Assembly: GCA_015680685.1 (NCBI GenBank)
Contig: MNCI01003632.1
Coordinates: 862 to 64,861 of the forward strand
DNA length: 64,000 bases
Reading direction: 5' to 3'
DNA from: Gnetum montanum
Lineage: Eukaryota > Streptophyta > Gnetopsida > Gnetales > Gnetaceae
Shown: piece after piece, positions 32,682 to 43,862 of the stretch
How the letters are laid out: every line of letters starts with the position of its first letter
Position numbering within the stretch: position 1 is the stretch's first letter
Program-made: the position numbers and the translations under genes
The notes under the pieces: model-generated
What the model saw: only the letters and a program-made list of their open reading frames with translations
What the model was told of the DNA's origin: nothing
Database searches by the model: none

Positions 32682-35447
32682 TCATGTAGTTCCTAGTGGT
32701 GGTGGCTCCTCCATAGGTGCTTTCCCCTTATCTTGTGCTCCAATTCTTGGGGCTTGATGGGCTTGAAGTATGGCCTGGAGTTTCTCCTCTTTGGTCCGGG
32801 GATCCTGTGCCATCCATGCTAATGTTCCGATGTTTGATGGAGTCGGCACCTCCCATGGACATGGTAGTTGTGAAAACATTTGATTTGCCTTGACATACCA
32901 GGCCACAAATACCTGTCATTCCTCCTCGTAGGCTCTGGCTTTATCTCTGTACTCTTGAAAATCTGCAAGTCATCTAGCCAAATCTCTTGCTACACCTTTT
33001 TATCCTTGGTAGGCTACCTTCACCACCTCAAGTTCAGAATTTTCAATCTACAGTTTTTGCAATGTCTTCTTGCATTCTACAAACTCTGTTTCATAATTGA
33101 TGTAGGTGGTAGCTACCTGTTGTTCAAGCTCTGTCCTCAGGTGCCCTACTGTTAACATGGTAAGGTTGGCATATCGCAAGTTTGCCAACTCCATGTATTT
33201 TGTCAGGTCTTGGATCTGCAGGTCCCGGTTCTTAACTTCCGCCTAGTGGGCCAATGCATATGTGTTCAATATGGCTCACCAATCAGTGTGTTGAGCACTG
33301 ATAGCATTGATGTGGGCCTTGGCCATATGGATCTCCTTCTCAAGGATCTGTTTGTACATCCCCACTTGGTCTTAGAAGTGCTCCTTTAGCTTTTCATGTT
33401 GTTTAGCCTCATTTTTCCATGTGCTTATTTCGATAACTATCTTTTGACGGATTGTGTGTACCTCCTCCATTGAGAGGGTTCGATTATCCTTGGCTAAACG
33501 GCTCATGTCTTGGTTGACCCGAATGAACTGTTCTCGCAATTGATGGAAATGTTCTTCAAGAACATTCTTTTGCTTCTCCATAGAGGTCAACCAAAGGTTA
33601 TCAGCAACATGCTGCTTATTTTCCTCCTATAAGGCTTTGAGTACCTTGATATGTGCATGAGTTTGTGCTTGTGCTGTAGAGGCATCCCAAACAGCTGTCT
33701 CTTTTTCTTTTGCCACCTTCTTATTCTCCATTAGTAGTTTGGTTAGTTGCACAGTTTTGAAATTTTCTAGCTGGTCTGCAGGAACAAATTGCAAAGGATC
33801 CTGCTGTGCTGCTTGTAGGGCCACGAGCTCTTCTTGTAATTTCTGCACCTTTGCTTTAGCATGCTTGGCCCTCACTTCTATTAAGACCAGCTTCCCCTTA
33901 GTGGAAATGAGGTCTGATTGAATTGCTGTAACATCTTGAGTGATGTCAAACAAGGACGTCATTATTTTTCCTCTTTGTAGCAATCGATCAAGTGCATCCT
34001 CATGTTCCGTAGGAGTCATTGAGGTTCTGGCCAAAGTTTGAGCATCCTGTGCTCCCATGAGATCTACCGGTGGTACAACAGGTACATTGATAGATTCTTT
34101 ATTGTGGTATGTAACCACTTCTATGGCTCCCGCTACATCCTAGTGTTGCATGATCACGAATGTGGCCCCTTCACCAGTTTCTAATTGCACTTGGAAAGAT
34201 GCACCATTTCTCAAGATCTGTTGTGACCAGATACTCTCCCCTCCTCCTATATGGATGGACACCTCACCCGTTGCATGATCCAAAGAAACTGTTGACTATA
34301 TGGCATTATCAATGACATGGAAGAGATTTGCATCATCACGACTTCCCCAACTGACAGTCTTAGTAATGGCCCTAAGGTGGCTCATCGATGGTCTGTAATC
34401 TTGCGGCGGCAGTGGTTGACCCTAGTCCGTGCTAGGCCCTGCTTCCTGTTGTTGGCTGGGTCTCGTACTTGGAAGTTGGATGGGTTCAGCCATTTGTTCT
34501 TCTTCTTGTTCTAGTCCCAGAATCTCACTAGTGATTTTCCTTTCGGCTAGTGGCTTTAACAGTTCAGCATATGAAGCATTTTGGGCTTTTCGGAGGACAT
34601 CATTAGTGTATCCCTTGATACCAACATGTTGGCATAACTTCCTGATAAGGCAAGCAAAGGGCAATGCCATCTTCCCTATCTTCCATTCCTCGAACTGCCT
34701 CAAGATCTCTGTCAAGTATAGATGCGGTAGGTTAGCATTAACCTTTCCCATTAGCACTACGCAACCTATTGCCACATATGTTGAGATTCTTTTTAAGCCC
34801 TTTCTGGGGAAGAGGTGATACGTTCCAATTTTGAAATAGATCCTCTCTTCTGTTATCAACTCTCCAAATGTCTTATCCCTGCCATATGCCCTTTCCAACC
34901 AAACACATCGCACATCGGGGTCTGAACAGGTAGACAACTGAGCAATCTTAGACCCTGTATTCGGAAGGTTTAATACTTCCAAAATGGCCTGCGCGGAGAA
35001 ATTGACTGTCACACCACAGATATTAACAGTGGTGCCTTGTTCTCTATTGTGCCAGAATTGGCACATGTCCCCCAGGTACCAGGCACCGCTTTCAGAGAGG
35101 GTAGGCCATAAGGGAGATCCTTTGAGGTGATCCCTAACAGCCACGGGAGTGAACTCTATAAAAGATTCAAAATTTAATTCCACAATCACCGCAGTGAATG
35201 TGGACCTTTCGTGGATAGCCTGAATGCAATTTTGGGGCAACATGAGATGTTGTCCCTGTTCAGGTGCTGCAGCAGCTCCTCCTTCTACCTTCCTAGATTG
35301 TACAGTAGCAGGGTCTTCTTGGTGAATGTTGAATGATTGTTCCTCCTGCTCTGCATGTTGTTTGGCAAGGACTTGTTCTTCACTTCTCTTAGGTTGTTTC
35401 CTTCCACCTTGAGCAAGACCTTCCTATTGTCCACGTTTCGAGGCCAT
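32682..35447 (-). pseudogene. ORF3 of element B: globular domain plus long coiled coil
   Basis: A 922-codon frame in the env position. It starts at an ATG (35447) just after a TGATTGCAG splice-acceptor-like string. N-terminus basic and Gln/Glu-rich. Residues about 75-320 form a globular region with NREQGTTVNICGVTVNFSAQ, LNLPN, GCVVLMGKVNANLP and LPFACLIRKLCQHVGIKGY. This pattern resembles the plant family annotated as putative plant transposon protein (Transposase_32), recalled from memory. From about residue 445 there are long heptad-like stretches (coiled coil), then a tail with LPCPWEVPTPSNIG and DPRTKEEK. No signal peptide or clear membrane segment, so it does not look like an envelope protein. 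About a dozen stops, seven of them TAG, and a short out-of-frame segment at about 32941-32999. Function unknown. Confidence 0.8.
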
Positions 35448-35739
35448 CTGCAATCACACGGGGCCAAGCGTTAGCAAGGTTGTTTCCAAAGTTAAGTTAT
35501 ACCTTACTGCTTGCCTTAACTAATTTAATTTATTTTATCTCCGTGTGATGTTTTTCGAAATATTGTAATAGTAAGTCCTGTTACTTAGGCGGTTTCCAAT
35601 TTTAGTTTCCCAATGTACCTAAAGGGGTGAAATTATTTTCGGCATAATTATCCTTAATACTTATAACTAATTAAACTTGATAATGTCCTTTGGGTGATGA
35701 TAGATTCCAAAAATGTTAGGTGCTATTCAGCAGGTGTCC

Positions 35740-35754
35740 TTCCCCCACGACTAA
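35740..35754 (-). other. internal polypurine-like tract upstream of ORF3 (B)
   Basis: Minus strand AGTCGTGGGGGAAGG, identical over 11 bases to the 3' polypurine tract of the same element. Confidence 0.45.
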
Positions 35755-35929
35755 GCTGAACACTCTAGGTTCAAGTAGGTTCAAACGGAAGAAAAATCGG
35801 AGTTCCAGCAAGCGAGATATAGGTAGAAAAACAACAGTCGCCATATCGCAAGTCGTAGAGAAAAAATTCAAAAAACTCCCCTGCATAAATTATGGAAAAT
35901 GATGTTAAGTGTTGGGGGGTGGCTTCCCT

Positions 35930-36015
35930 ATTTATAGTCAGATGGGACGTGATATCGCGTACGATACATCGCGTACACGATATCGCGTCTGCGATATCGC
36001 GGCCCTAGTGATATT
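35930..36015 (-). promoter_or_regulatory. internal promoter-like region upstream of ORF3
   Basis: Minus-strand TATA box TATAAAT (35936-35930), preceded by GATATC at 35951-35956, 35979-35984 and 35993-35998, a GATAC variant near 35963 and GATATT at 36010-36015. Spacings are 28 (two 14-bp steps), 14 and 17 bp. The distance from TATA to array is 14 bp, against 18 bp in the LTRs. Sequence downstream of the TATA box is unlike the LTRs, so this is not simply a copied LTR. It would give a separate ORF3 transcript with an approximately 480-nt leader containing a possible intron. Confidence 0.6.
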
Positions 36016-37104
36016 AGGCACAATGAAAGATACTGAATTTTTTAAGGTATTTTTGGAATTCAAAATGGAAATGAAGGACATGTGGGCTATTGTTAACGGG
36101 TTCAAGCGTAATTTAACTTGTTTCGAAGGCATGAATAATGATATGTGAGTGGACTTTAGCAATAAGGCCTAGGGTGGTAAGTGAGAGAAAAAGCCCATGT
36201 AATGGTTACTTAGGAACATTGGAATTTAGAGGGATAGTAGTAGGGAAAGAATGTTATGAAAAATATGCTGAGGGTTATAAATGATGCGTGAGTTGTATCA
36301 TAAGGAAAAATTACAAAAAATTACTTAAGTGGGTCCTCCCCAAAGTAGGTGTCAACCTATAATGCCCTTGTGTAACCACACTTAAAAGTGTCCGTGGGCA
36401 CTAGAAGGGTTAAATGTAATCTACACTGATTCAACAAAACACACACATGTAAATATCACCGGAATGAGGTAAAATTTCTATGCTACACGAGACACAAGCA
36501 ACAATTATATGAATAGCGAGGTGAGACGGGGTATACAAGGTATCGTAGAGATTGGGACATGAGGTAACTGACCCAAGGCATAGTGAATCTTACGTGGAAA
36601 CAATGATTAACATGTCATTAACCCATCCTTCCAAGATCAGGACCAAGTCCATTCCTCTAAGCAGTGACACCGCATTGTTCATCCCATGATGAACAACCAT
36701 GAGAGTACCAGAGCAACAAGGCATACGATCACTTGACATTTTGTTCAAGGGAGGAGTGATTTTTGTTTTGTGCCACTTCCTTTGTTTTGTTTTGTTTTTT
36801 CTCTTTTCTCTCTTTCTTTCTTTTTTGCTTGCTAAATCCAGAGAAGCCGCTAACCTTCAAGCATGGGTGCATGTCTTTCTAGTGGGACCCCCTAGAACAA
36901 CATTGGATTTTTGAGTGCCTTTAGATTACTCTTACTCGTACTCCCATTTTGCGTTAGATCTACAAGGATCTTAGTACAAACACATTGCATGATAACTCTC
37001 ACAAACGTCACCAAAGAGAATCTGCAAGTCCCCTTGGTGTCACACCCTAATCATTCCCTCTTGGTCCATCCTTCTTCATTCTAGGTACAATGAGCACAAA
37101 ATTA
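36016..37104 (-). other. spacer of element B homologous to post-integrase spacer of A and C
   Basis: Contains GTGGGTCCTCCCCAAAG (36328-36344), matching C at 53939 and the complement of A near 30822. It shows that pol was lost between the gag tail and this spacer. No open frame of interest. Confidence 0.65.
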
Positions 37105-37238
37105 NNNNNNNNNNNNNNNNNNNNNNNNNNNNNNNNNNNNNNNNNNNNNNNNNNNNNNNNNNNNNNNNNNNNNNNNNNNNNNNNNNNNNNNNNNNNNNNN
37201 NNNNNNNNNNNNNNNNNNNNNNNNNNNNNNNNNNNNNN
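37105..37238. other. assembly gap, 134 N
   Basis: Lies at the junction between gag tail and spacer of element B, exactly where pol would be expected. Its true length matters for the claim that B has no pol. Confidence 1.
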
Positions 37239-39714
37239 ATGGCAAGGATTAATAAATGAAAGGTGAGGATCCTTGCATATTGGAAACATTGAAACTTGGT
37301 CATACTTACCCCATTGGGGTTCACACACTTGATTATAGTAAGCATAGTGGGGCAATTTATAAGATGTGGTTCTTGGATAAAGAGTTGACCCACTATGATA
37401 TTTGTGATCATATGATGGTATGCAAGGATCGGGGTGTTGCTCTCAATGGTTGTATTCATTGGGCTGTATGGTTGTTGGAGTGTTAATTGGTGGCCCTAAC
37501 GAAGTAACACGAGGCGTTGGGTTCGAAGAAAAGGATGCACCATAGTGTTGGACTTATGCTGAGTTGGAGGATGCAGTGGTCTTGGAATTGTGTTGTCCCT
37601 TCCTAGGATCATTTCTAAAGAAGGGACACCTTCGATGTTGCTGAGGTCTCTCACTGCTGTTGCCAATAGTAGCACAAGTAACGTTTGGAGGTTGTTGCCG
37701 TGGTGTAGAAACCTTAGGAATAGTTGGTGGCGATGTAGAAGGAGGGAAAGGATGAGAATGTTGAAAATTAGGAGAAGTGTGTGGTACACATGGCGATGGT
37801 TGTGTTGAGGACATGGGCTGATAGTATTGAGGAGAATGATGATGCCGTTAGATAGAGTATGTTGGCCCAATTGGAGAAACAGGGTATCGGACTAGATAAG
37901 CATTTGGATTCAGATGATATGAAGGGTGTCTCCAGTTATGGATGGCTTCCCCCACAACTGGGATTGTTGCCACTGTGATCAAACACAGTATCTCTATACG
38001 AAGTTGGGATGTAACGTGCTTCTCCAATGCTCATATAAATGTAACAAGATTGGGCATTGGCCCTTAGGGTGATCGTTCAGGCAAATTTTGCATTCATATG
38101 TATGATTGGCAGTTGAGCTCTTATCTTCTTCATTCCTTCTTTCCGAATGTCTAATGATATTTTGTCCTGCGTCTCAAGTTGTCAAAACTCTATCTCCAAT
38201 AATATCAATAAATTCTCCACACTTTTTATCTGTCCATTCCAACATCTTATTGATCTTTGCCTCGACTTCCTATAGTGATTGTTGTGTTGGCAATGATGAT
38301 TTTTCCTCCTTGAGATAGGTTGATTTCTCCTTCTTCTTTTGCTACCCACTTAATAAGCTCCTAGACTTCATGGGTTCATAGTTCATATAGTTGACCTTGG
38401 GCATACATCCCTAAGGTCTGTCTTGTTTCATCACAAAGTCCATCAATGATATGGTACATTAGCCTTTCCTTGGAGAACTCATGGCTTGGACAGTGGTTTA
38501 ACAGTGCATAATATCTTTCTAAGGCCATGTCCAAGGGTTCATGTTGTGCTTGTTTCCACGCTTGGATTTGTTTCCTCAAGGTTGACACTCTTACGTAGGT
38601 TTGATATGTTTCGTTAAAGACTCCTACTGTCACAACCCTTTGAGCTCCTAATGCCATGGCTCGCGTTTTGGCGTGCGTGAGCTATGGTTGGTCCACACCC
38701 AGGGTGTGGAAAGTCATCTGTTCTATACAGATGCATGCAAAGCACACGTGTAGCAAGTGCGTTAGGTAACTGGAGTTACCTAAACAGATCAAGCCAGGGG
38801 AAACGCATACAAAGAGGCTGCAGATGGACTCATCCAAATTTAGTGCATGCACATCTGTTACCGTCGGGTATAACGCATGCAAGGTGCTACGTCTAGAGGC
38901 ATCTAGACATAGCGCATACACACTTGCTATGGCCAGTTTCAGCTATGAAAAAGTTAGGACTACATGGCCCTGATTCTATGATGCTTGTAGATATGTAGGT
39001 AGCCAAGATTGAATGCCTTAGTGTGGTGCCACGGCTAGCTGGGAGCCAAGCCAGGTCTGGTGCGAGGCTAGACCACCCCCCTGTGTAAGCCACAGGAGGT
39101 AGCGCCAGTTACTAGAGTACTGGCAAGGCAGGGAATGCCCGTGCCTAAATACAAGATGTACATTCGTTGCAAGTAGCTGGCTAGGTGTTGGGGCACTTAG
39201 CGCTATCAGCTAGTGAGAAAAAAAATAGCCGCTACGATACCATGGTTGGCCAACGTCGTATTGATTTTGGTTTTAATGATCTATACCATACTTTTCCTTG
39301 GCCAACGAGTGTTGTAGGAAAGACCTTATGTTTTTGCCAACCATTATCAATGTTGTTCCATGTGTAGGCATCATAGAAGGCTTGTAAATGCTGTTGCAGA
39401 TCTAAGTTGTAGCCTCTTAAAAACTTGGGAAAGTTGTTTAAATCAAGCCTGGGTAGAAGGCTCTCTTTCCGATGCCTACGGGAAATTTGAACAGCCGCAT
39501 GTATTTGTGTTAGGCTTGTAGTGGCCAGAGGGGCTTCATCATCATTGGGTAAGTTATGCTTTCATGCATTGGGATGACATTGCTTTCGTTTATGTTTATA
39601 AGAAATCCCCACCTCGGGTTGCGTACTCCAATCTTCATTATCATATAGTTCGTTGGTTCTCCAATGAACTTCCTCACTAGATGTGGCATTATCATAGTCT
39701 TGTAGGGGAGCCAT
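37239..39714 (-). pseudogene. gag of element B, interrupted by a 610-bp insertion
   Basis: ATG at 39714 (MAPLQDYDNATSS). N-terminal half to about 39241 with LDLNNFPKFLRGYN and LQAFYDAYTWNNIDNGWQ. The insertion 38628-39237 follows, then the core: FNETYQTYVRVSTLRKQIQ, YYALLNHCPSHEFS and DGLCDETRQTLGMYAQGQ. Knuckle CKICLNDHPKGQC near 38070. A long proline-rich tail (about 37950-37240) contains SPPTIPKVSTPRQQPPNV. A few stops. It should encode the particle protein, so B could have supplied its own gag while needing RT and integrase from relatives. Confidence 0.88.
38628..39237. mobile_element. 610-bp hairpin-rich insertion in gag of element B
   Basis: Interrupts the gag frame between two homologous blocks (flanks TAC at 38625-38627 and 39238-39240). 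It is more GC-rich than its surroundings. Perfect inverted repeats: 38692-38699/38703-38710 (8 bp), 38715-38721/38727-38733 (7), 38762-38770/38775-38783 (9), 38891-38897/38902-38908 (7), 39080-39085/39091-39096 (6), 39104-39109/39119-39124 (6), and the palindrome GTGCATGCAC at 38843-38852. On the + strand it starts TGTCACAACCC, as some chromovirus LTRs do, so a solo LTR is possible. Otherwise an unknown non-autonomous element. Confidence 0.6.
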
Positions 39715-39838
39715 GGTTGTGAAATTTTGTGTGAATTTATATGTGACTTTTTATAATTATTTCTTCCTATAAAAGATATATCGTTAATTCCTATACCGCA
39801 ACCTTGTATGATATAACTAATCTAGATAACTAGCACTG

Positions 39839-39857
39839 TGCTCGACAATGGCACCAA
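39839..39857 (-). other. primer binding site of element B, tRNA-Asp type
   Basis: Minus strand TTGGTGCCATTGTCGAGCA next to the 5' LTR; related to the tRNA-Asp complement mainly by transitions. Confidence 0.8.
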
Positions 39858-40645
39858 TGATGAGTGGCGAGGTACCCCTACACTCAACCATACGAATACG
39901 AGCATTTCACACGCAATCCAATCAAACTTTGTAGATGGACTAGTTATGGTATCTAGACAGTTATCCTTAGGTCGCAGTTCGCTGTCCTCCCGCCTGGACT
40001 AGTATTAGCTTGTCACGTATGGTTTAGTCCAGAGTGAGGTGTATGATGTGTTTCTATGTTAATGCTACTCTTGAAGACAATGGAAGGTAATATTAACTAA
40101 GCCAAGAGAGAAAGGGCGAGAGAGAGTCTAAGCTAGCGTAAATGTGATGAGCATCTATTCCTTAATCATGCATACATATCTTGAACTTCATCCATGACTA
40201 CCACTGGGATTACCAAGCGCAGATCCTAGGTACACTACTGGGTTACCAAGTAGTCACACTTAAATGCTCGTAATCAAGTCGTACTCATTCTGTGTTTAAC
40301 AGGAGTTTAGGGTGAGAAGAGATTAACTAAGAAACTAGTAAATAATAATTAATTAAATAATTAAGCTAAGTGAATGCTACAATGATGAAGTAATCTCGAT
40401 CTTTATTTCTAGTCATGTGCGTGTCCAAATACGTCACACTCGAATAAGGATGTCGTACAATTACAATCACCACACTATGGGCATACACTAGGAGGAAAAG
40501 GGTTGAGAGAAAAACAAGAACTAAAATCAAAACTTAACTCTAAACTGATCCCCTATTGGAACTGTCTACCTCTTATTTATAGATGAGGAGACAAGCTGCG
40601 ATATCGCATATGTGATATCGCAGTTGACTAAATGGCGACTCATCA
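39858..40645 (-). repeat. 5' LTR of element B
   Basis: 788 bp, TGATGAGTGGCG to GCGACTCATCA on the + strand. GATATC at 40600-40605 and 40614-40619 (14 bp apart), TATA box on the minus strand at 40575-40581. Apart from the missing 14-bp unit and point changes it matches 31700-32501. Confidence 0.95.
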
Positions 40646-41350
40646 ATTTTCATACTAGTTTTTGTCATAGTTAGCGAAGCTGTTACAATTTGTTTTCTCT
40701 AGAGTTAGAATATTATTTGAGTGCTTGTAGTAGGATTTTGAGTGTGTATGAATCTTTATTCGAACACTGATGTACTTGAGCGTAGTAGTGTGATGGGAAT
40801 AAAAACAAACCCTTTTGATAATCCTTGCAGCAGTGAGAATAGATGAATGTTTCTTTTAATGCACTTTACTTTCATGCACTTTAATGCATTTGAATTAAGC
40901 AATTAATTTCTAGTTGTTAATGTACATAAGCATGACCACTTCGAGCATTAATATAGTGCTTGATAACCCAACAATGCTTAATGTTTAGTAGCTCAGCAGC
41001 AGTATATGTGTTTCAAGATGTGTCCAGGAAAGTGGGATGGGTACTTGTGTTAGGCTAGTTAAACAATGAATGAATTAGATCGTAAATTACTGTATCTTTC
41101 ATTCTTGTTGTAGGAAATTAAACTTATAAAACATAAAATGATAAAAATCATGTACCTCAATTACACTTAAACCATATCCTTGAGCTTCACAAGTCTAGTT
41201 GGAAAGACAACGAACATTGTCAACTACCATTTCACTTCTTAGAAAAACTAGTGCACTACAGAACTATAGGTCCACAGAATTCAACTAGATCATGTGTGAA
41301 CTTCTTAGTGATTCATATGGTTGGGTGTAGGGGTACCTCGCCACTCATCA
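40646..41350 (+). repeat. 3' LTR of element A, right part
   Basis: Continues the LTR broken at 31699, starting with the second ATTTT copy and ending GCCACTCATCA. It is followed by CACAC, the right target-site copy of element A. Confidence 0.95.
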
Positions 41351-42990
41351 CACACTCATAGGCTCTCCTACTTCCAATATCATAATTGAGTTAGTCACAA
41401 GAGAATGCTCTTCAATTATAAATAATTTTCCATTTCCTAGTCATTTCATGGATGTATTTTAACTCTACGAATCTTAAGTCTCTTAAATTACTATTAAACC
41501 ACCATGGTTTCCATTGCATAGAGGATTCAATTGAATTAAAAGGCTTAGTTATGCTAGCTTCTTTATCGTCATCTTCATAAAGGATCACAAAAGGTTGTAA
41601 GTCATTAATTACTTTGCTATGGATCACCATGGTATTTTTAGCAGTACTATGATTCACGATGTTACTAGATTTGTCAAAAATGTTAACGAATAAGACATCT
41701 CATGATTCCAGCAACTTGTCATACTTTATTTTCCATAGTTGTTAGGCTTTGTGGTCTAATGAGTAATCAAGTAGAAAACAATCCATGGCTTAAGGGTATA
41801 ACTTTCAACGATATGCTTGCGGAACATAAACATAATATGTTTTTTCAAACAAATAAAGATGTGATATTGACAATTCCCTATTGTTAGATCATATATTAAT
41901 TGGATTTATGTTTTTTAAAACTACAATTGTAATTTTTTTAATAGTATGTACAACATAGTATGTTGCTTCCATCCACAGTGATTTTAGTATTTGAGCATCA
42001 TTCAACATGCATCATATCATAGTGGTTTTGTTTTGTTTTGTTTTCCTTCTCTACAATGTCATTCAGTTGACTCTATACAACATTGTGAAATCTTGCTTTA
42101 TATCATGCTTATCATAATTCTCTTTAAATTCATTTGAAACATATTCTTCATCACCATTGGATCTTAAAACACTTATTTCAATATTTTTTTTTAGTAATAA
42201 TTTTGAAGTATTTAAAATTTTCCAAAATCTATGACTTTAGGACCATTTCATAAAGACATGTCATTCGACTGAAATCGTCAACAAAAATAGCAAAATACTT
42301 TTCATTTCTTATTCTTTATGATGAAAATGGTCTACATACACCTGAATATATTATCTCAAGTGGTCTTATGGTTTTAATGTCATGCTGTCTTATAAATGGT
42401 AGAGCGTGCATTTTTCCAATCTTACACAAGGTGCAGACAAATATTTCATTTTCAGAAAACTTAGGTATCTCTAGATAAAATTAATTCATATTTTTTAAGG
42501 CTTTAATATTGGCATGCGCAACTCTCAAATGCCCTTTTCTCAATGAATCTTTATTTTCCATCACATAGATCCTTTCGATTTGATGATCCACCAATTTAAA
42601 TATATTATTGCATTTTAATACCATAGGCCGCAATAACACCATCACAATGTATCATACAATATGACAAGTCATGCTTATTTTTCTAAAATCTAACACCTAG
42701 AAACCTCATTTATTAATTGGAATACTAAAATTAAATTAATAAAAAATTCTTTGTTATAACCAACATCTTGTAGTTTTAATATAGAAACTATCATGCCCCT
42801 AGTTTTATCAATTTTAATTGACTGACTATCTCCAATTCTTATATGCTATAGATTAGCAATGTTCTTTATGTTTGTCAATAACGATAAATTTTGTGGAAAA
42901 TGTCTTTAGGCTTTAGAATCAATATATAAAAAATTATTTCAGGTTTCATGCACAATCAAAGCATTAAAGTACATGGTGGGAGGCTAAGGC
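41351..42990 (-). pseudogene. protease and integrase of copia element G
   Basis: Minus strand: LYIDSKA near 42925 (consensus YIDSGA..H, protease active site degraded); a zinc-finger region with GHLRVAHANIKALKNMN (about 42520) and APCVRLEKC (about 42425), like H....H and C..C..GK; then KYFAIFVDDFSRMTCLYEMV (about 42255), matching YFVTFIDDYSR..WVY of the copia integrase core. Frameshifts and stops throughout. The integrase tail is cut by element A at 41350. Confidence 0.82.
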
Positions 42991-43059
42991 TCATTCTTTA
43001 TAATATTGGTTGTTCCATGATTTGATTTAGATTATTTTTTATCTTTCTTATTTAACTTT

Positions 43060-43860
43060 CTCACCTAGTTTTTGACAAACTTACTAGTATCTCTTTTTGT
43101 CATGACATTAGCTTTAGGATTGTTAAGATTATCATAACAATGATCTACGTCATGACTACCCTTCTTTTTATAAATATGAAATACTTTAACACATTTTGTC
43201 TCTTTCTCTCTTCTTTGAATTTCAACATGATTGTTTGAAAGTTTGGTTTCATTGTTGAGGTGTACACATTCATCTCTACTTCTTCTTCAATGATCTTTGT
43301 GCATAACTTGATAACAATATAGTCATTCTTGTCATTCTTTATAGTTTTTCTAAAGAGATTGTATGTTGGTGGTAGTTCCTTAAGAAGATAGAACTTTATT
43401 ATTTCATCTAATACACTTGCATCTTAAGCTTGCGATCTAGCTTGCAATGCTAATAATTTCCGAATAAGGGTGGCACAAGTTCACCTTGTTTCAAACAAAG
43501 TGAATTTAATTGATTTTGAAGAGATACTAATTTTGATTCATTGTTGACTTCAAACATTTTCTCCAACGTTTCCACATTTTCTATGTAGAACCCTATTTCT
43601 CCATCAACTACATAAATTCATTAGACATAATGTAATCAATACCTATGCCATCTTATTTTCATTGTCCAAAAAATGGTAGTTTCTGAAAGGATTCCTTCTA
43701 AACCATTTCCTCGTAATAAAAATATCATATGAGGTTTCCATATATAATAATTTGATGCATAGGATTTTTTTCTCATCATGGTATTTTATCATTTTTGAAT
43801 GAAGAGTTACTTACCATCCTACTGGAATACCATGTAAAGTTCACAAGATCAACGATGAGT
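43060..43860 (-). pseudogene. gag of copia element G
   Basis: The minus-strand fragment FYLLKELPPTYNLFRKTIKN (about 43370) matches the copia gag motif LP..Y..F...I. It is followed by KIIEEEVEM and a Lys-rich segment with a knuckle-like CxxC remnant. Upstream fragments are frame-broken. Confidence 0.65.
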
Positions 43861-43862
43861 AA

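Larger units (their letters stand above)
31700..40645 (-). mobile_element. Ty3/gypsy-type element B, lacks pol, carries ORF3
   Basis: Complete ends: LTRs 31700-32501 and 39858-40645, primer site, polypurine tract, target duplication ATTTT (31695-31699 and 40646-40650). Between the LTRs on the minus strand: gag (39714-37239), a gap, a spacer matching the post-integrase spacer of A and C, an internal promoter-like region and ORF3 (35447-32682). No protease, RT, RNase H or integrase was found. The only hidden part is 134 N, too short for pol unless the gap size is wrong. Being inside A's LTR, it is the youngest dated insertion in this nest. Confidence 0.93.
22665..41350 (+). mobile_element. Ty3/gypsy element A, full length, interrupted by B
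   Basis: 5' LTR 22665-23519, primer site, gag, protease, RT, RNase H, integrase, spacer, polypurine tract and a 3' LTR split by element B (31544-31699 and 40646-41350). The target duplication CACAC is intact (22660-22664 and 41351-41355). Without B its length is about 9.7 kb. It has no ORF3; a 1.8-kb noncoding spacer occupies that place. Confidence 0.95.

Noticed and set aside
32682-35447. ORF3 as a retroviral-type envelope gene
   Set aside because: Position fits, but no signal peptide, cleavage site or membrane anchor is visible, and most of its second half is coiled coil.
38628-39237. The hairpin-rich insertion as a tRNA-derived SINE or Helitron
   Set aside because: No A/B box promoter pair, no poly-A tail, and no TC...CTRR ends with a terminal hairpin could be placed. 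A solo LTR or unknown element remains open.
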